Positions 20,792 to 33,006 of a stretch of DNA of 64,000 nt are shown here, piece after piece (positions within the stretch are counted from its first letter, which is position 1; each line of letters opens with the position of its first letter). Position numbers and translations under genes: made by a program. Below the pieces are notes generated by a model that saw nothing but the letters and a program-made list of their open reading frames with translations, made no database searches and was not told the DNA's origin. The DNA comes from Silene conica (taxonomy: Eukaryota; Streptophyta; Magnoliopsida; Caryophyllales; Caryophyllaceae): NCBI GenBank assembly GCA_029255685.2, contig CM055311.2, positions 56,751,048 through 56,815,047 of the forward strand. Reading direction: 5' to 3'.

Positions 20792-22640
20792 GTTATATGT
20801 GGGAATTGATAATAGTTAATGGGTAATTGATATTCGTCACATATTCGTAATTTTTATCTAAAAAATGCGATGTTAGCTTGTTCTAAGTCATGTTTGTGTT
20901 GCGAATCGTAATCGTTGTGGTTAGTATACTTCCGTATGATAATATACATATGAAATGTTGGGTTTATATGTTGTTATCGCTGGAATCATGCTTAAGACCG
21001 CCTCAAATCGATTGCAAACGAATAAACAATTGGGCTTGTTGCGTGCTAGGCGAGCTGCTGTCAGACTGTGGCGCAGGCTGCGGCCTGACCACGCAGGCCT
21101 GCGGCCAGACCTGGTGCCAGCGATGCCAACTTGCGGGATGTTTCGGGTTGTTGTTGTTTGTTTGTTTTAGCGTTTGTCGAGTGTTGGTACATGATAAAAA
21201 TGCTTGGTTTATGATGTATAATATATTATATGAGTTTCGTAAATCAAACTTCCGTTAGTCTTATGTTAATTTGTCATATGCTTAATAATAAAAAGCTATT
21301 CATTGTTTTGTCGCTTAATTAAATATCACATGAGTTGTAAACTTATCGAATATACGAATTGTATACTTGTGTGTGATTCCGTTGTTGTTTTATGAATAAA
21401 TTCTTAAGCTATTTTTAGAAGCTAAGTTGAGGAGGAAGACCCCCCGGTCGGGCAACCAGAAGGGAAACCGGCCCCCCTTCAAAATAAATTCTAGAAACTA
21501 GCTTAAACGTTGTCTTGTTTGGATTGTGGCTCATGTATATTAAATGAGTTAGTTAACGGTTATGTTAGCTTAAATTGTAATTTGTTAACGGTTATGTTAG
21601 CTTAAATTGTGATGTGGTAACGGTTATGTTGCCTTGCTTGTGTTTGGATGACGGTTATGTCATTCTTAATTGTGTCGGTAACGGTTTGTGAATAGATAAC
21701 GGTGATACGATTGGTGTATCATTGTAATGAACTAATGCCACCCAAGTTATGAGAAGTTTATCTATGTTCGGGATTGGTCGGAGGTCGTGCTCATGCGCTC
21801 CCGTAGTTGGAGGTCGTGTTATATGCGCTACGGTCCCCGTGTGTCGTTCGGTGTAGGTTATTACATCAAGAGGTCCGGCCAGGTCTTAGGCATATAGTTT
21901 GCGGTTATGCTATATACATAGAATCGGATGTCGTGGTTATGCGCTCCGGTAGCTAGTGTTGTGGTTATGCGATCTAGTGGTCAGTGGTAACGGTTATGTT
22001 CCCTGACGGCGTTCATTCTATTCTTGGTTGTTGTTTGTGTGATTGGACATGCCACCTAGTTGTTGGCCGCTGAGTCGATCACTAGATATTAGTTCATATA
22101 TTGATTCCGATTCTGTTTCACATATTGATTCATGCCGTTTTCATATGTTTTGACGTATCGTTCATGTTTTGATCATATCTGTTATGTTTGGGAATGCATG
22201 TATGATTGCTTCTTAAATTATATGCATGTTCATATGTATATGATGCGTTGTATTACCGTTTACGTGTTTTCTGACAAAAAGTGGCTGGGAGAACCTCGGG
22301 TTACTCCCCACTGACTATGGCCTACATGTTTCATGCATGCAGGTTGGTGCTGTTTGGGGAAGACGTGTGGCTAGCGAGCATTGTTGATTATTCGAGAGTT
22401 ACCCCTTTACGATTAGTTTAGATTTAAATTATATTGCTATCGTGGGATACCTTATCCCTCGTTTATTTAAATTACCTTGTATAAGTTTTACTTTCTTATC
22501 AGTATTAGACTTTCGCATGTTGTTTTGATATTCCGCGATTAAGTTTTAATAAATATGTCGAAAGTTTTTTAAAAGTATCGTATTTCCGCTGCAAATTACT
22601 TGTTTATCTTTATGTTTTATCGCGGGGTGTCACAGCTTAT
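20792..22640. mobile_element. Unclassified LTR-retrotransposon-like tract
   Basis: No gene is seen. The right end GGGGTGTCACA at about 22625-22635 is the mirror of TGTGACACCCC, a common start of plant chromovirus LTRs, so the tract may be an LTR or 3' region of such an element. A GC-rich patch at 21040-21130 and the block around 22285-22310 (GAGAACCTCGGGTTACTC) look like retroelement untranslated sequence. No primer site or target duplication was found, so type and boundaries are uncertain. Confidence 0.3.
21545..22005. repeat. Degenerate tandem repeat of GGTTATGTT-type units
   Basis: TAACGGTTATGTT recurs at about 21555, 21590, 21618, 21650 and 21990 with divergent 20-30 bp spacers. It is followed by a second degenerate series built on GGTCGTG or GGTTATGCGCTCC (21778-21975). 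The tract is non-coding, probably retroelement-derived. Confidence 0.5.
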
Positions 22641-23033
22641 GTGATATTACTTCTGCTGACCCTGTTGTTATTTTAGTGTTGTAGCATGTCATTAATTCGA
22701 TGTTATCACCGTTGTCGCCCTACTGCTCTCGCACAACAGATGGCCTGCTATCCCCGCTGCTCTGCTTGAATGTTGTTGCGTCTGTCTGACAGTTTCCTAA
22801 CTGCGACCTAGCTGCCGTATAACCGCTACCTAAGCACAGCTTATTTATTGTTTGTGCAATTTATTGTTCGATTCGTATAATATATTGTACAAGACATTAA
22901 AATAGTCACGGCATTTTTATTTTCTAATGCATATTTATAAACAATATAATTCGTTAATCGACTCCCGAATAATTAAATTATAACCTGCGATTTTATTAAA
23001 TTATAACTTGATATTCAAATTTGCCATAAATAT
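22641..23033. other. No recognisable feature
   Basis: A/T-rich intergenic sequence; I see no gene, RNA or bounded repeat. Confidence 0.4.
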
Positions 23034-23303
23034 TACTCGCTCTATTCATAATTTCATATCCACTTTACATGTTTCTATTTTGTATACTATTCACAAGTGA
23101 ACATTCAATTTTAATTTTCTCCTAATACGTAAGAGAAAATATATTTATGTAGAATTTTTTTTGATTCGTCTTCACGAGTACATTGAAAATATCTAACTTT
23201 TATAATTTTTGCAAATACGTAGCTAAAGATATTTACCACGTAAAACGTGCATTGACAAACGTGAAAAAGCAAACATGCAAAGTGGATACGAATGAAGGGA
23301 GTA
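23034..23303. mobile_element. Stowaway-like MITE
   Basis: TA target dinucleotides (23034-23035 and 23302-23303) flank inverted ends. The left end starts CTCGCTCTATTCATAATTTC and the right end gives CTCCCTTCATTCGTATCC on the other strand; both lead into a CACTTT(A/G)CATGTTT-like stretch. It is about 266 bp. A diverged partial relative appears near 63390-63550. Confidence 0.65.
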
Positions 23304-23320
23304 ATTCTTATTATGCATAA

Positions 23321-23349
23321 CTAGTTTTTGAACCCGTGCACTGCACGGG
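23321..23349 (-). mobile_element. Helitron 3' terminus (minus orientation)
   Basis: On the minus strand a perfect stem CCCGTGC/GCACGGG (23333-23349) is followed by TTCAAAAA and CTAG, then T at 23320. This fits Helitron 3' ends. The body would extend to higher coordinates, and its 5' end was not found. Confidence 0.65.
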
Positions 23350-24190
23350 TGATAACGGAAATTGTTCTTAAAAGTCTAAATTACCATATATTTTTGGATT
23401 TAGTAAATAACTAATTTTTAGAAAATTTTATTATTAAAAGTCTATTGATAAGTTTATGTTGTTTTATATTGCGAAATGATCCTTGCATACATTTCCAAAT
23501 TCATTTCATTTATTGACAAAATTCACGGCGAAGAGAGAATATCCAATATTCCTTGTAATATATCCCTCTTGTTTGTTCTCCGCTCAATGCTCTACCGTCT
23601 CTCTCTCATTTCCTCGCCCACCTACCATCGCCTTGAATTCTGGAAACAGTGTGCACATAATTGACCGGCTTCCTCACAACCGACCACCAGATCCTCCACC
23701 ACAAAGTTGACCGAATTTAACACCTCGAACCATGACGTCCCTCTCAACTCGTGTCTTATCAACCCCCACAATTCAACCAAATCACCACCCTTGGCCTGCA
23801 ATCCATATCCTACGTGCCATAATTACCCCACCACCTGCTACATGCGCCTCTACCTCCAACATAACCATCATCTTGTCTCTATCTAACTCTTCTCGTATCC
23901 TTATGAGACTCCTCATCCCATCGTTATTCACTCATCAGGGACTCTCCCCCATCACAACCTCTCATCAAAGCATTTCCCATTCATTCGACTATTCGACTTT
24001 GAAGTCGCCAAAGACTTTCATTTTTCTTTTCTTTTATCACCATTTATTTTTATCAAAAATCAATCCAATTACTAAAATGACACAATTGATAGAAGAGACA
24101 TAAAATCAATCCAACCTCTGAAATTTGTCACAGGATCAAGTGTATTTACAACAATGAATTAGTTTGGGATTAAGAATGACAATATAGTTA
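23350..24190. other. Possible Helitron body, no gene
   Basis: A weak 123-codon frame at 23732-24103 is rich in S, T, P and I, resembles no protein I know, and is probably chance. Nothing else is seen. Confidence 0.3.
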
Positions 24191-24410
24191 TACTCTATCC
24201 GTTCTGATCATTTGTTTATGTATTTTATTTTTAGATATCTCACTCATTTGTTACTTCTCTAATTTGGATGTTTCCAATGAGTTATTTAATCATCTACTTC
24301 ATCTTAATGCACTTGTCATCCAACAACTATATTCATAGATGGTCCCCTACCCCTCTCCTTGGTGTTTGTGCCCAACAAAAGGTAAACAAATGACCGGGAT
24401 AGAGGGATTA
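24191..24410. mobile_element. Stowaway-like MITE
   Basis: The inverted ends read CTCTATCCGTTCTGATCATT on the left and CCCTCTATCCCGGTCATT (complement) on the right, both continuing into TTGTTTA. TA is present at both margins, though the left end has lost a few bases. About 220 bp; related to the next MITE. Confidence 0.6.
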
Positions 24411-24493
24411 TAATTTAGTGTCCAACAATCTTGGATGAAAAAAAATCCTTGGGTTATTTAGACTTGTAGCCCGTAAAATTTCTCTTATACAAG

Positions 24494-24701
24494 TATTCCT
24501 CTATTTCGATTAATTGTTTATCTATTCCATTTAGGGGTGTCTCAGTCAATTATTCCTCATTCCATTTTAGGAATGCTTTTGATGAGTAATTTGATTCTCC
24601 ATACTTACTTTGATCCATTTGTTATCCAATAATTGATCCATTTTTATTTCATTGATCTTTGTGCCAAAACCATGGTAAACAAATAACTGAGACGGGGAAT
24701 A
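24494..24701. mobile_element. Stowaway-like MITE, second diverged copy
   Basis: The ends TATTCCTCTATTTCGATTAA and (complement) TATTCCCCGTCTCAGTTATT lead into TTGTTTA on both sides. It shares arrangement and internal words with 24191-24410. Confidence 0.6.
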
Positions 24702-25110
24702 AGAAATAACATGAGGAAACTACTATGCCTCACATTAGCGCCAAAAACCTTATAAACTCAGCTACCGGTTCATTGTCTAAGTTACCGGCAAAATCCGATA
24801 TACTTATCCCTCAACTATGATACATATTAAATCTTACCAACAAATAGTCAAGAATCAACAATTAAACATTTTATTATAAAATAGTAGCATAAAAGAATAA
24901 AAACAACGAACAATTCAAGATAATAGGCAAGACTTCTCTAGTGGATAACAACAAATTAACAATTTTACAAATAAGTAATTAGTGAGGGAAAATACATTAC
25001 GGATAAAAACAACTCCTTCGTTACTCTTCTTTTACATTTATTCGCTAGTCCATCACTTTATTTGCTCAAGTAAATATGAAATTGTATCTAATCAATAATC
25101 ACATATACGT
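24702..25110. other. No recognisable feature
   Basis: A/T-rich intergenic DNA with no supportable gene or element. Confidence 0.4.
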
Positions 25111-25354
25111 TACTCCATCTCATTTCTATTGTCCCTTCCCCTTCAATAATTTATCCTACAATTATGGTTCTCTTTTTAAATTTAGTAATAAAAAGTTATA
25201 AATCTCCAATATTGCGTCTAGATAATTTAGTTAGCACCATCTTTATCCTAATGATGTTATCTGCATTCTCTTTAATTCAAAGGTTATAATTGATATTTCC
25301 TCATTCTTTTATAAATCATTCCAAAATGAAAAGAGGGACAATAAAAATGAGTTA
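25111..25354. mobile_element. Stowaway-like MITE, third family
   Basis: The left end is TACTCCATCTCATTTCTATT and the right end, on the other strand, TAACTCATTTTTATTG; both run into GTCCCT. TA flanks are present. About 244 bp. Confidence 0.6.
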
Positions 25355-26740
25355 AAAATATATCTTTTATAATCATGTGTCTTCAATTAGCAGCTGAAAC
25401 TAATGTCATGTGATACATGTTATTTTCCTACCGGTTGGCATGCATATCAATAATTAGTAGTTACGTAATAATACTGTCCGAAAAGTATCAACATATTTTG
25501 CAAACACTTATCATTCCATGTTTTACGTGGGACGACTTGAAGGAAACCTATATTTTAGTTCCCAACGGTTGATAGGCGATCTGTGTACAACACTTTAAAT
25601 CACCAAAGAAAACGATTGTCTGCCATGGTCTTGATTATCGACCTAGCTAAGATGTACACTATATCCTTAAAAATTAATATAATGGAAAATGCTCTACAAA
25701 GGCAAAGTCAACTTAGTATGACTAAATAATACAATAATGGTTTAAAAAAGCAATGTGACAAATACAAATTACACAATTGAGTTTATATACAACTTACTGA
25801 ATAGCTAACTCGATGGTATCAACTTTGCACCCTTAAAAAAAATGTGCACCCTTATTCTTCATCGATGTTGTTCTCTACTGTAAACGGATTAAAATTTCCA
25901 CCGTAACGTTTGTGCATGTACGAATTAATGATGATTATTTGCATTATTATTATTTTTTAATAATAAGGATAGCGACATATAAGTCTAGTGAAAGAATTAT
26001 GTAACCAAAGTAGCGTAGATCTCAAAGGTTTTTCTCTAATATATCCGTGAAATTGGAATCCTGAGTTCATGTGATTATTTTGTCAAGCTACTCACCTTGT
26101 TAATATTTGTTATGAAACTAAGGAGTAAACAATATTTATGAAGACCTCCATTTATGAGAAAACATATCCATCACTATTTCATCCACAATTTTTTTTATCA
26201 AGCTTTTACGTGTAGGGCGGGAATCATGCTCGTATGTGTCCTGTAAACAAATAAGTAAATTAGGTTACATTAGATTTAATTTATAATTTTCTACAACTAT
26301 ATAAAAATAGTTACATACCTTTCCATCTATTAATACTCATATCAGTTAACGGAAAGCTGAACAGGGTTGTCCATAATATATACGGAGTACTTCTTAAATC
26401 GGACAACTCAATTTGCTTACCACCTTTCCTTGAACATTAACATATTTGACGGAGTGTGCATCGATAATGATAGAGGATGCTTTGATATATTTTGGGTTGA
26501 GGGTAAAAAGTAAATAAATTTGAAGGTTAATGGGCTGCTTTGACGTGATAAATGGATTTTCTCAAGAAAAAAGAAAAGTGCTACAACTTTTCTCTTGTTT
26601 TGGCGATGTTTGTCAAATATACTCTATATATATACACACAAACACAAAAGAGTATATCAATTCAAATATTATACTCTCCAAATAATATATGGTAATTATA
26701 TTATATGGCGTGAAATTTGCGGAAATAATATATGATAATT
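25355..26740. other. No recognisable feature
   Basis: Intergenic A/T-rich DNA. There are scattered CGGAGTA-type fragments of MITE ends (near 26385) but no bounded element and no reading frame of interest. Confidence 0.4.
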
Positions 26741-26741
26741 A

Positions 26742-28198
26742 CTAGCTTAGAACCCGTGCAAATTGCACGGAAATGCATAGTTGAATAGTTCTTAGTTTTA
26801 TATAAATAAATGTTTAAAACATACTATATGAAAAATCAGAATAATATTGTTGTCAATATGTTAGAATTAGTCAGACTACAATTCATCTTTTGGAATTGGA
26901 GATTTAGAGTAATATTTGGTCTCGCCTTTTATCTTTATTTATAAGTTTCTATTTTCCGTCGCCTGACTATTACGGTTTTTCCCTTTACTATTTATTATTT
27001 TTGTCATATTTCAATTTGAGAACAATTCTTGTTACATATTCGAAAATAGGCTGACCTGACACTCGAAATTAACCCAAACTACATCACCTGAATATGAACC
27101 AAATTCCTAATGGATCTGACTCGGCCCGAAAATAACCCGAATTAATTTGACCCGTAACTAATCCAACCCGAAGTGGCATGATCCGACACCACCCAACCCG
27201 AAAATAACCTGGAAAAACGCAACTCTAATGACCAAAATGACTTGAAATTAAATTTCTCTCTGAATCATTGACCTAATCTGACCCGAATCGAAATGACCCA
27301 ACCAGACCCGACCCTTATTATCTCGAAAAAATGATGAACCAAACTAACATGACCTCAATTGGCCCGACAAAACCCGAATTAAATTACATTAACAAATATT
27401 TCTTTACAAATAAGAAATTATCGACCGAGTAATACTTCGTCTACATCGAATTACTCAAGTAAATTCAAATAGATAGAAAAGTAAAATATTTATCATATAT
27501 ACGCAGGTGATATGATATTTGACTTGTCTTAAACTTATAGGTAACATCTTATATAATTAAGAATTTGTGTTGATCCTAATAATTTTCTATATTCATTACT
27601 AATTAAACAAATAAAATAAATATATTTTGACGTATAAAATATAAAAATTGACTATTTTGTTCATGATTTCATATTTATGAAAGAGATAAAAAGATTTAAT
27701 AAAAAAATCATTTCTCCAAGACACAAAATACTGGTCTAATCATTTTTGGGAAAAAAAAATGATATTCTATATATTATCCGTACACCACTCTTATTATCCA
27801 GTTATCTTGTATCAGGTGTGGTACAGTTTTTAATATCATGTATAATTTCACATATCTTTGAATAATTTTTATAGAATATTTATATAGAATATTTATATAG
27901 AATATTTTTGAACCTTTTTTTATAGAATATTTTTGTAGTCTAAAAACTTCTAAATTTATATAGAATATATTTTTGCATGCATATGCAAAGAAATTTAAAA
28001 AGTGTGTAAATTTATTAAATATTGCATGGACAGGTTAAATATTCTCTATTTTGTATACATTAATCAGCGATAATATTTTTCCCAAGATTTTCCAAAATCA
28101 AGTTTACATTATGGGAACTTGGCGGGAAATTTTTTAATGTGAGAGCGACACGCGTTCAATTTATGTGTAGTGATTCTTCTTATATAATTTTATATAGA
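26742..28198 (-). mobile_element. Helitron, minus orientation, both ends proposed
   Basis: The 3' end on the minus strand has stem CCGTGC/GCACGG (26754-26770), then CTAG, with T at 26741. A 5' end starting TCTATATAAAATTATATAAG is at 28198, preceded by A (base 28199). This satisfies insertion between A and T. About 1.46 kb, non-autonomous: no Rep or helicase frame. The interior at 27050-27400 carries many ACCCGA-type short words of no clear meaning. Confidence 0.55.
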
Positions 28199-28259
28199 TG
28201 TATATTTGCCATAATACACCAATTAGTTTTAACTAAACCTCTTCATCATAATATTAGTA

Positions 28260-28587
28260 TCTAGAGCACGGGAATGTGTAAATAAAGAATAATATCTTAG
28301 TATCTTCCGTGAGTAGGAATATTCTTGAAATATATCGTAGTGGGAAATATACTCGAGATGATCGGGTTGTGTATATTATTTGCCATAATATTTGCATTAT
28401 AATATCTTAGTATCTTCCGTAAGATCCCTGCATAAGATAATTAACATATTTTATATTTTAAAAAAAATTACAATATTTTCCAAAATCAATTTTATAACAT
28501 GGGAAGTTGGGCGGGAAAATTTTTAACGTGAGTGCGACACGTATCCAATTAGTGTATAGCGGTTGTTCTTATATACTTTTATATAGA
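28260..28587 (-). mobile_element. Second, related Helitron end, probably a short or truncated copy
   Basis: The 5' end TCTATATAAAAGTATATAAG lies at 28587 on the minus strand and matches the 28198 end in sequence and in the following GCGACACG/GGGCGGGAAA words. A degenerate 3' end (GCACGGG next to CTAG, one stem arm lost) is at about 28258-28270. Confidence 0.4.
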
Positions 28588-28619
28588 TTAAATGGCGAGA
28601 TTCATGGAGATAATATATT

Positions 28620-29400
28620 GTAATTATATTATATGGCGTGATTTTCGGAAATAAATTGATTTACGAAATCAGATCTGCATTATTTTTGTAAACATTTAAT
28701 TCATTTGTTAACGCATGGTTATATGATAAATGAATATTTTCGGAATATGGCAATTAACGTCATTTAAATATGGTAATAAGTATTTTCAGAATAAAATATA
28801 AAATTGAATTGAATATGTATTTTTCCTGAAATTTTTTTCATTATTTTGGGCGCGCATGCTTCATTTTAATGGAGTTATTAAAAAATTAAAAATACTATCA
28901 GAATATGGCCGATGGTATTTTCGGAATATGGCAGGTGATATTTTCGGAATATGGCCATTAACGTCATTTAAATATGGTAACATGTATTTTCGGAATTTCC
29001 GTTTTTTGGGCGCTCATGATTCGGTTATTTGAGGAAAAAAAATTAATTAAAATACTTTTAGAATATGGCAATTGAATATTTTTGGTAAATGACAGATGTT
29101 ATTTTCGGATTTTCACAATTAACATCATTTACTATACGGTAATAGGTATTTTCAGAACTTCTGTTTTTTTGGGGCGCGCATGATTCGCTTGATTGAGTTA
29201 TTTGAAGAAAAAATATTAAAAAAAACTTTCAGAATATGGCAATTGGTATTTTCCGAAAATTGCAATTGGTATTTTCGGAATATGGCAATTGAATATTTTC
29301 GAAATATAGCAAGGGAGGAGTTTTTTTCCTTTTTTGTAGCTGACACATGGCGAATGAATGAGGGGTGACACGTGGCGACAAATGGGGAAGTTGGTATTTG
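28620..29400. repeat. Degenerate repeat of TATTTTCGGAATATGGC
   Basis: The word TATTTTCGGAATATGGC or close variants recurs at least ten times (for example 28735, 28915, 28938, 28985, 29225, 29265, 29290), mixed with CAATTAACGTCATTTAAATATGGTAA. The block looks like a tandem family decayed and rearranged. No gene. Confidence 0.55.
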
Positions 29401-29410
29401 TTTTAATATA

Positions 29411-29437
29411 ATATATGATATGATATGATATGATACA
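29411..29437. repeat. TGATA microsatellite
   Basis: Four to five copies of ATATG/TGATA in tandem. Confidence 0.8.
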
Positions 29438-29524
29438 AATGTCACATAAATGTAAACGTTTGCAGTGTCAGTACATAATAATGCTTATTCTAAAATTGCG
29501 ACTTCCACATTGGAAATAACACAA

Positions 29525-29714
29525 ATTCTCATTTGTGACGCACATATCCGTCGCAAGTTTGGGACGAGTCAAATACTAACTATGTGGGGTAGATAAGATA
29601 AAAGGAGAGTGCGAAATACCAATCTATTTTGTCTTATCTATTCACATGGGTAGTATTTGACCCGTCGCAAGTTTGTGACGGATATACTCGTTACGAGGGA
29701 GACTTATTGTAGAA
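29525..29714. mobile_element. MITE-like inverted repeat
   Basis: The left arm contains ATATCCGTCGCAAGTTTGGG and GTCAAATACTA. The right arm holds the complement: TAGTATTTGAC, CCGTCGCAAGTTTG and TGACGGATAT. Arms are about 75 bp around a short centre. Target duplication is not clear. A related scrap (GTGACGGAT, CCGTTACAAATAAGAATT) lies at 63640-63680. Confidence 0.55.
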
Positions 29715-30115
29715 ATAATATGTCTATGTGACATAATGCTTCTTTATATGCCCCAATTACCACAATAAAGATAATGAACGCATAAATATATCTCAAAGGC
29801 GAAACAAAAATAATTTCGCCAATTTGGAAGACCGCATCCTACAACTTAGGTAGCATTAAAACGGACACGGACACGGACACGACATGGACACGTGACACGA
29901 CATCCCATAGAATTTAGGACACATGACACGTCATTTAAATATAACAAAATATATATTTTATAGTTATAAATAATGTATAATTTTATTTTTATCATGTATT
30001 TGAAGCTAAATTTAAACAGGTAAATGTACAATTCGACGTTTACTATTACTAATTCTCATTTTTCCACCCAAATTCACCTTTTAATCGATATTTTTTTAAA
30101 AAAATATTCCTCGTA
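29715..30115. other. Intergenic, simple GGACAC repeat
   Basis: No gene. A short run of GGACAC/ACACGT words lies at 29860-29930. Confidence 0.4.
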
Positions 30116-31890
30116 TCTTATATATAAAGCAACAACCACAGTGCTAAGGTGTCGCACTGAGGTTGAAAGTTCATTTTTTATTTTATTTTTAAAGGGTGAC
30201 CCACCATGTTCTCCACACTCTTTTATTTCATGTGCAACGACTTTTATTTCCATCTACAACCATAAATCTGACAAATTACTTATATATGTGAATTGCATAT
30301 TAAATAAATAGATTAAAAAAATCATTAATAACTTTTATAATTAAATTAATTATGGTATAAATAATAGGAAAATTATTCAACAATTTTTTTAAAACAACTA
30401 TTATTATAGGAAAAAAATACAGAAAAATAAGTCAAATGAAGAGAAAACAGAAATTGTTATAAAAAAATATAGATAGGGTAAGCATTAACATGAAAAATAT
30501 TCACATATGACATTAAAATTAAATAAGTCATTGTATCTATGATGTTCAATTGCTCATCGATATGATTCACATAAATTATTCACATAAGATAAATTCCGTA
30601 TGAACTATGGAAATTACTAAGATCGATGGATAAATTTAATTAAATCGAAAAAAAATCAGAAATACTTTGATAAAAAGTAAAAAAACATAATAATATTTAA
30701 ACCAGAAAATATGGACAAAAAAATATGCATATCCATAAAATTTTTTTATTGAAATTTGAAAAATACGGCAAAAAAATTACTCCGTATGAAGGATTGAAAC
30801 GAGAGAGGGGAATTGGGACATTGCGAGTTCAAATGATCTTGAAATGGTGAGTGTAACAAATTAGGTGAGACGGAAATCAAATGAGAATGCGACAAGAAGG
30901 AAGGTAGAAAAATATGGAGTAGCATGTTATGGAAAGGTAGTTAGATTTAGGGTGAGAGATGAGAGAGCACAAAGTTCTATGTGTGGCTATGATGGGTTGA
31001 TATATGAGCCGTTAATAGCATGTCTTTGACTTGGTCTGTTATGGGTAAACTCGCTCAAAGTAAGTCTAAGTTTCGACCCTTTGTTTCACAAAAATTACCA
31101 TAATTTCAAATGGTTTATGGGTTATTGTTTTATATATTTTCTTATCTCATTCATTTATTTATTTCAATTAAATAAGTTAAGAAAAAAATTTAAAGATATG
31201 CGACAAAGAAGTCTATATTTATTAAAAATTAAAAGCACGTTCTTTCAAATTCGCGGGTCTGGGTAAATTGGAACAATCATAAAAAAAATTTGCACGGGAT
31301 TGTGTCCCATTGAAACAACCGAAAAAAGCACACGTGGTAATTTAAGCATTATGGTGCAATTTGCAAGGTTTTGTTTTACACATGCATACGTATTATAGTT
31401 CTAATACACGGACCCATATTTCAAATTCACCCATACACGTATAGTATGTGTAAATTCCATATTTCAAATTTCACAATGTGAGTGTTTACACGGGTTCAGA
31501 TTACAAATTCTTGATCAATCACGCGCTTTACGCAATAAGTTTAATACATAGGTTCTAATTAACAGCCAACATGTGAAAACAATCATGTGCAATTATAGGA
31601 CACTATTAATACACGGACGCTAATTAACATTCAATACATGTAAAACAATTACACGGGTTTATATTGTCTTATCTTGGCATTTTTGTATTTCACATAGAAT
31701 AGTGTCTTCTATTTGAATTTTCTTTATATCTTCCTAAGTCATCAGTGTTTACACACGAACAGCTCTATGTGGCTATTTCGAGAGTCACAAGCAAAAAGGG
31801 ACTAAAGATTCTTATTTGCGATGATGAAAAACGCGCGTCCAATTCTCGAGAAGTTATAGTACAATTGTAATTATGATTGTACACCATTAC

Positions 31891-31992
31891 TGCTCATTAT
31901 GTTGTTTTTCTTCTTTTTTATTTTTTTCTACTTTTGTTATGCTCATTATGTTGTTTTTCTTCTTTTTTTATTTTTTTCTACTTTTATTATGC
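31891..31992. repeat. 49-bp tandem duplication
   Basis: TGCTCATTATGTTGTTTTTC starts at 31891 and again at 31940, each followed by a T-rich stretch ending in TTCTACTTTT. Two copies. Confidence 0.8.
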
Positions 31993-32040
31993 TATAATAT
32001 ATGACTAATTTTTTGTTACCCTATTTAAAAATTATCTCCA

Positions 32041-32888
32041 TATATTAAACGGCGAAAGTAGCAAATTGCCCCCATATGTTTGATGTTATGTGCAATTTAC
32101 CCCCATAAGTTTCAACATGTGCAAATTAGTCTCATATGTTTTAGTTTATGTGCAAATCAACCCAATTCTAATTTTCTGACATATTTACGCACGGAAACCT
32201 ACCAATATAATGACGGAAAATATAATAAAATAAAAAAACCATTAATGTAATAAAATCTCACCTAATTTAGTCACCTCATACTGATGTAGCTCAATTTTTC
32301 TATCTAACTCCATTTTTGACTCTCTCTTCCTCAAAAACTCGAGCATGTACCATGATAATTCAACCTAGTTAGTCTTTTTTATTTTATTTTTTTCTTTTAC
32401 ATAAAATTGACTATGTAATTATTTGTTAGTTCTTCATAGTTCTTCAAAATAAGTATTTGGGGATTAAAATAGTTCAACAAAAATCACAAAAGGTAATTGT
32501 GGAATTGACTATGTAATTATTTGTTAGTTCTTCATAGTTCTTCAAAATAAGTATTTGGGGATTAAAATAGTTCAACAAAAATCACAAAAAGTAATTGTGG
32601 GAGAAATACATGAGAAGAAAAATGTAAAAAAGCTCACTGCGGTATGATGAATAAAATCCTTTTGTCGTTTAATTTTCCAGGTTAAAGATTTTATTTTATT
32701 TTATTATTGTTTTGTCATATGGTTAGCAGATTTTTCAAGTGTAGGTAAGTTGGAAAATTAGAATTGGGTTAATTTGCACATAAACTAAAACATATGGGAC
32801 TAATTTGCACATGTTGAAACTTATGGGGGCAAATTACACATAACATCAAACCTATGGGGGTAATTTGCTACTTTCGCCTATATTAAAC
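32041..32888. mobile_element. MULE-type MITE with long inverted repeats and 10-bp target duplication
   Basis: Element 32051-32878 (828 bp) has inverted ends starting GGCGAAAGTAGCAAATT and pairing over about 125 bp. TATATTAAAC is duplicated at 32041-32050 and 32879-32888, a length typical of Mutator-like elements. The interior holds a 98-bp tandem duplication (32405-32502 and 32503-32600, one mismatch seen). No transposase. Confidence 0.85.
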
Positions 32889-33006
32889 CACACTAACTAT
32901 GTTAAATATGACCTTTGTTAAAAAAAATAACTTATATTAACGATATTGTTTTTACAATATTTTAAAGTGCAAACCCGTGTAATTTGCACGGGCATAAAAA
33001 TTCTAA

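Larger units (their letters stand above)
30116..33006 (+). mobile_element. Putative Helitron ending just upstream of PIEZO
   Basis: The 3' end is well supported: stem CCCGTG/CACGGG (32974-32992), spacer CATAAAAATT, then CTAA before T at 33007. The 5' end is a candidate only: TCTTATATATAAAGC at 30116 preceded by A. The body has no helicase frame. It contains the MULE-type MITE at 32051-32878 and a 49-bp tandem repeat at 31891-31990. The 3' end is 356 bp from the PIEZO start codon, so it may form part of that promoter. Confidence 0.45.

Noticed and set aside
20890..21258. 122-codon plus-strand ORF with a GC-rich centre
   Set aside because: No recognisable domain, embedded in retroelement-like DNA, and codon composition shifts with the GC patch.
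23732..24103. 123-codon ORF as a gene
   Set aside because: Low-complexity S/T/I/P composition, no homology I recognise, next to MITEs and a Helitron end.
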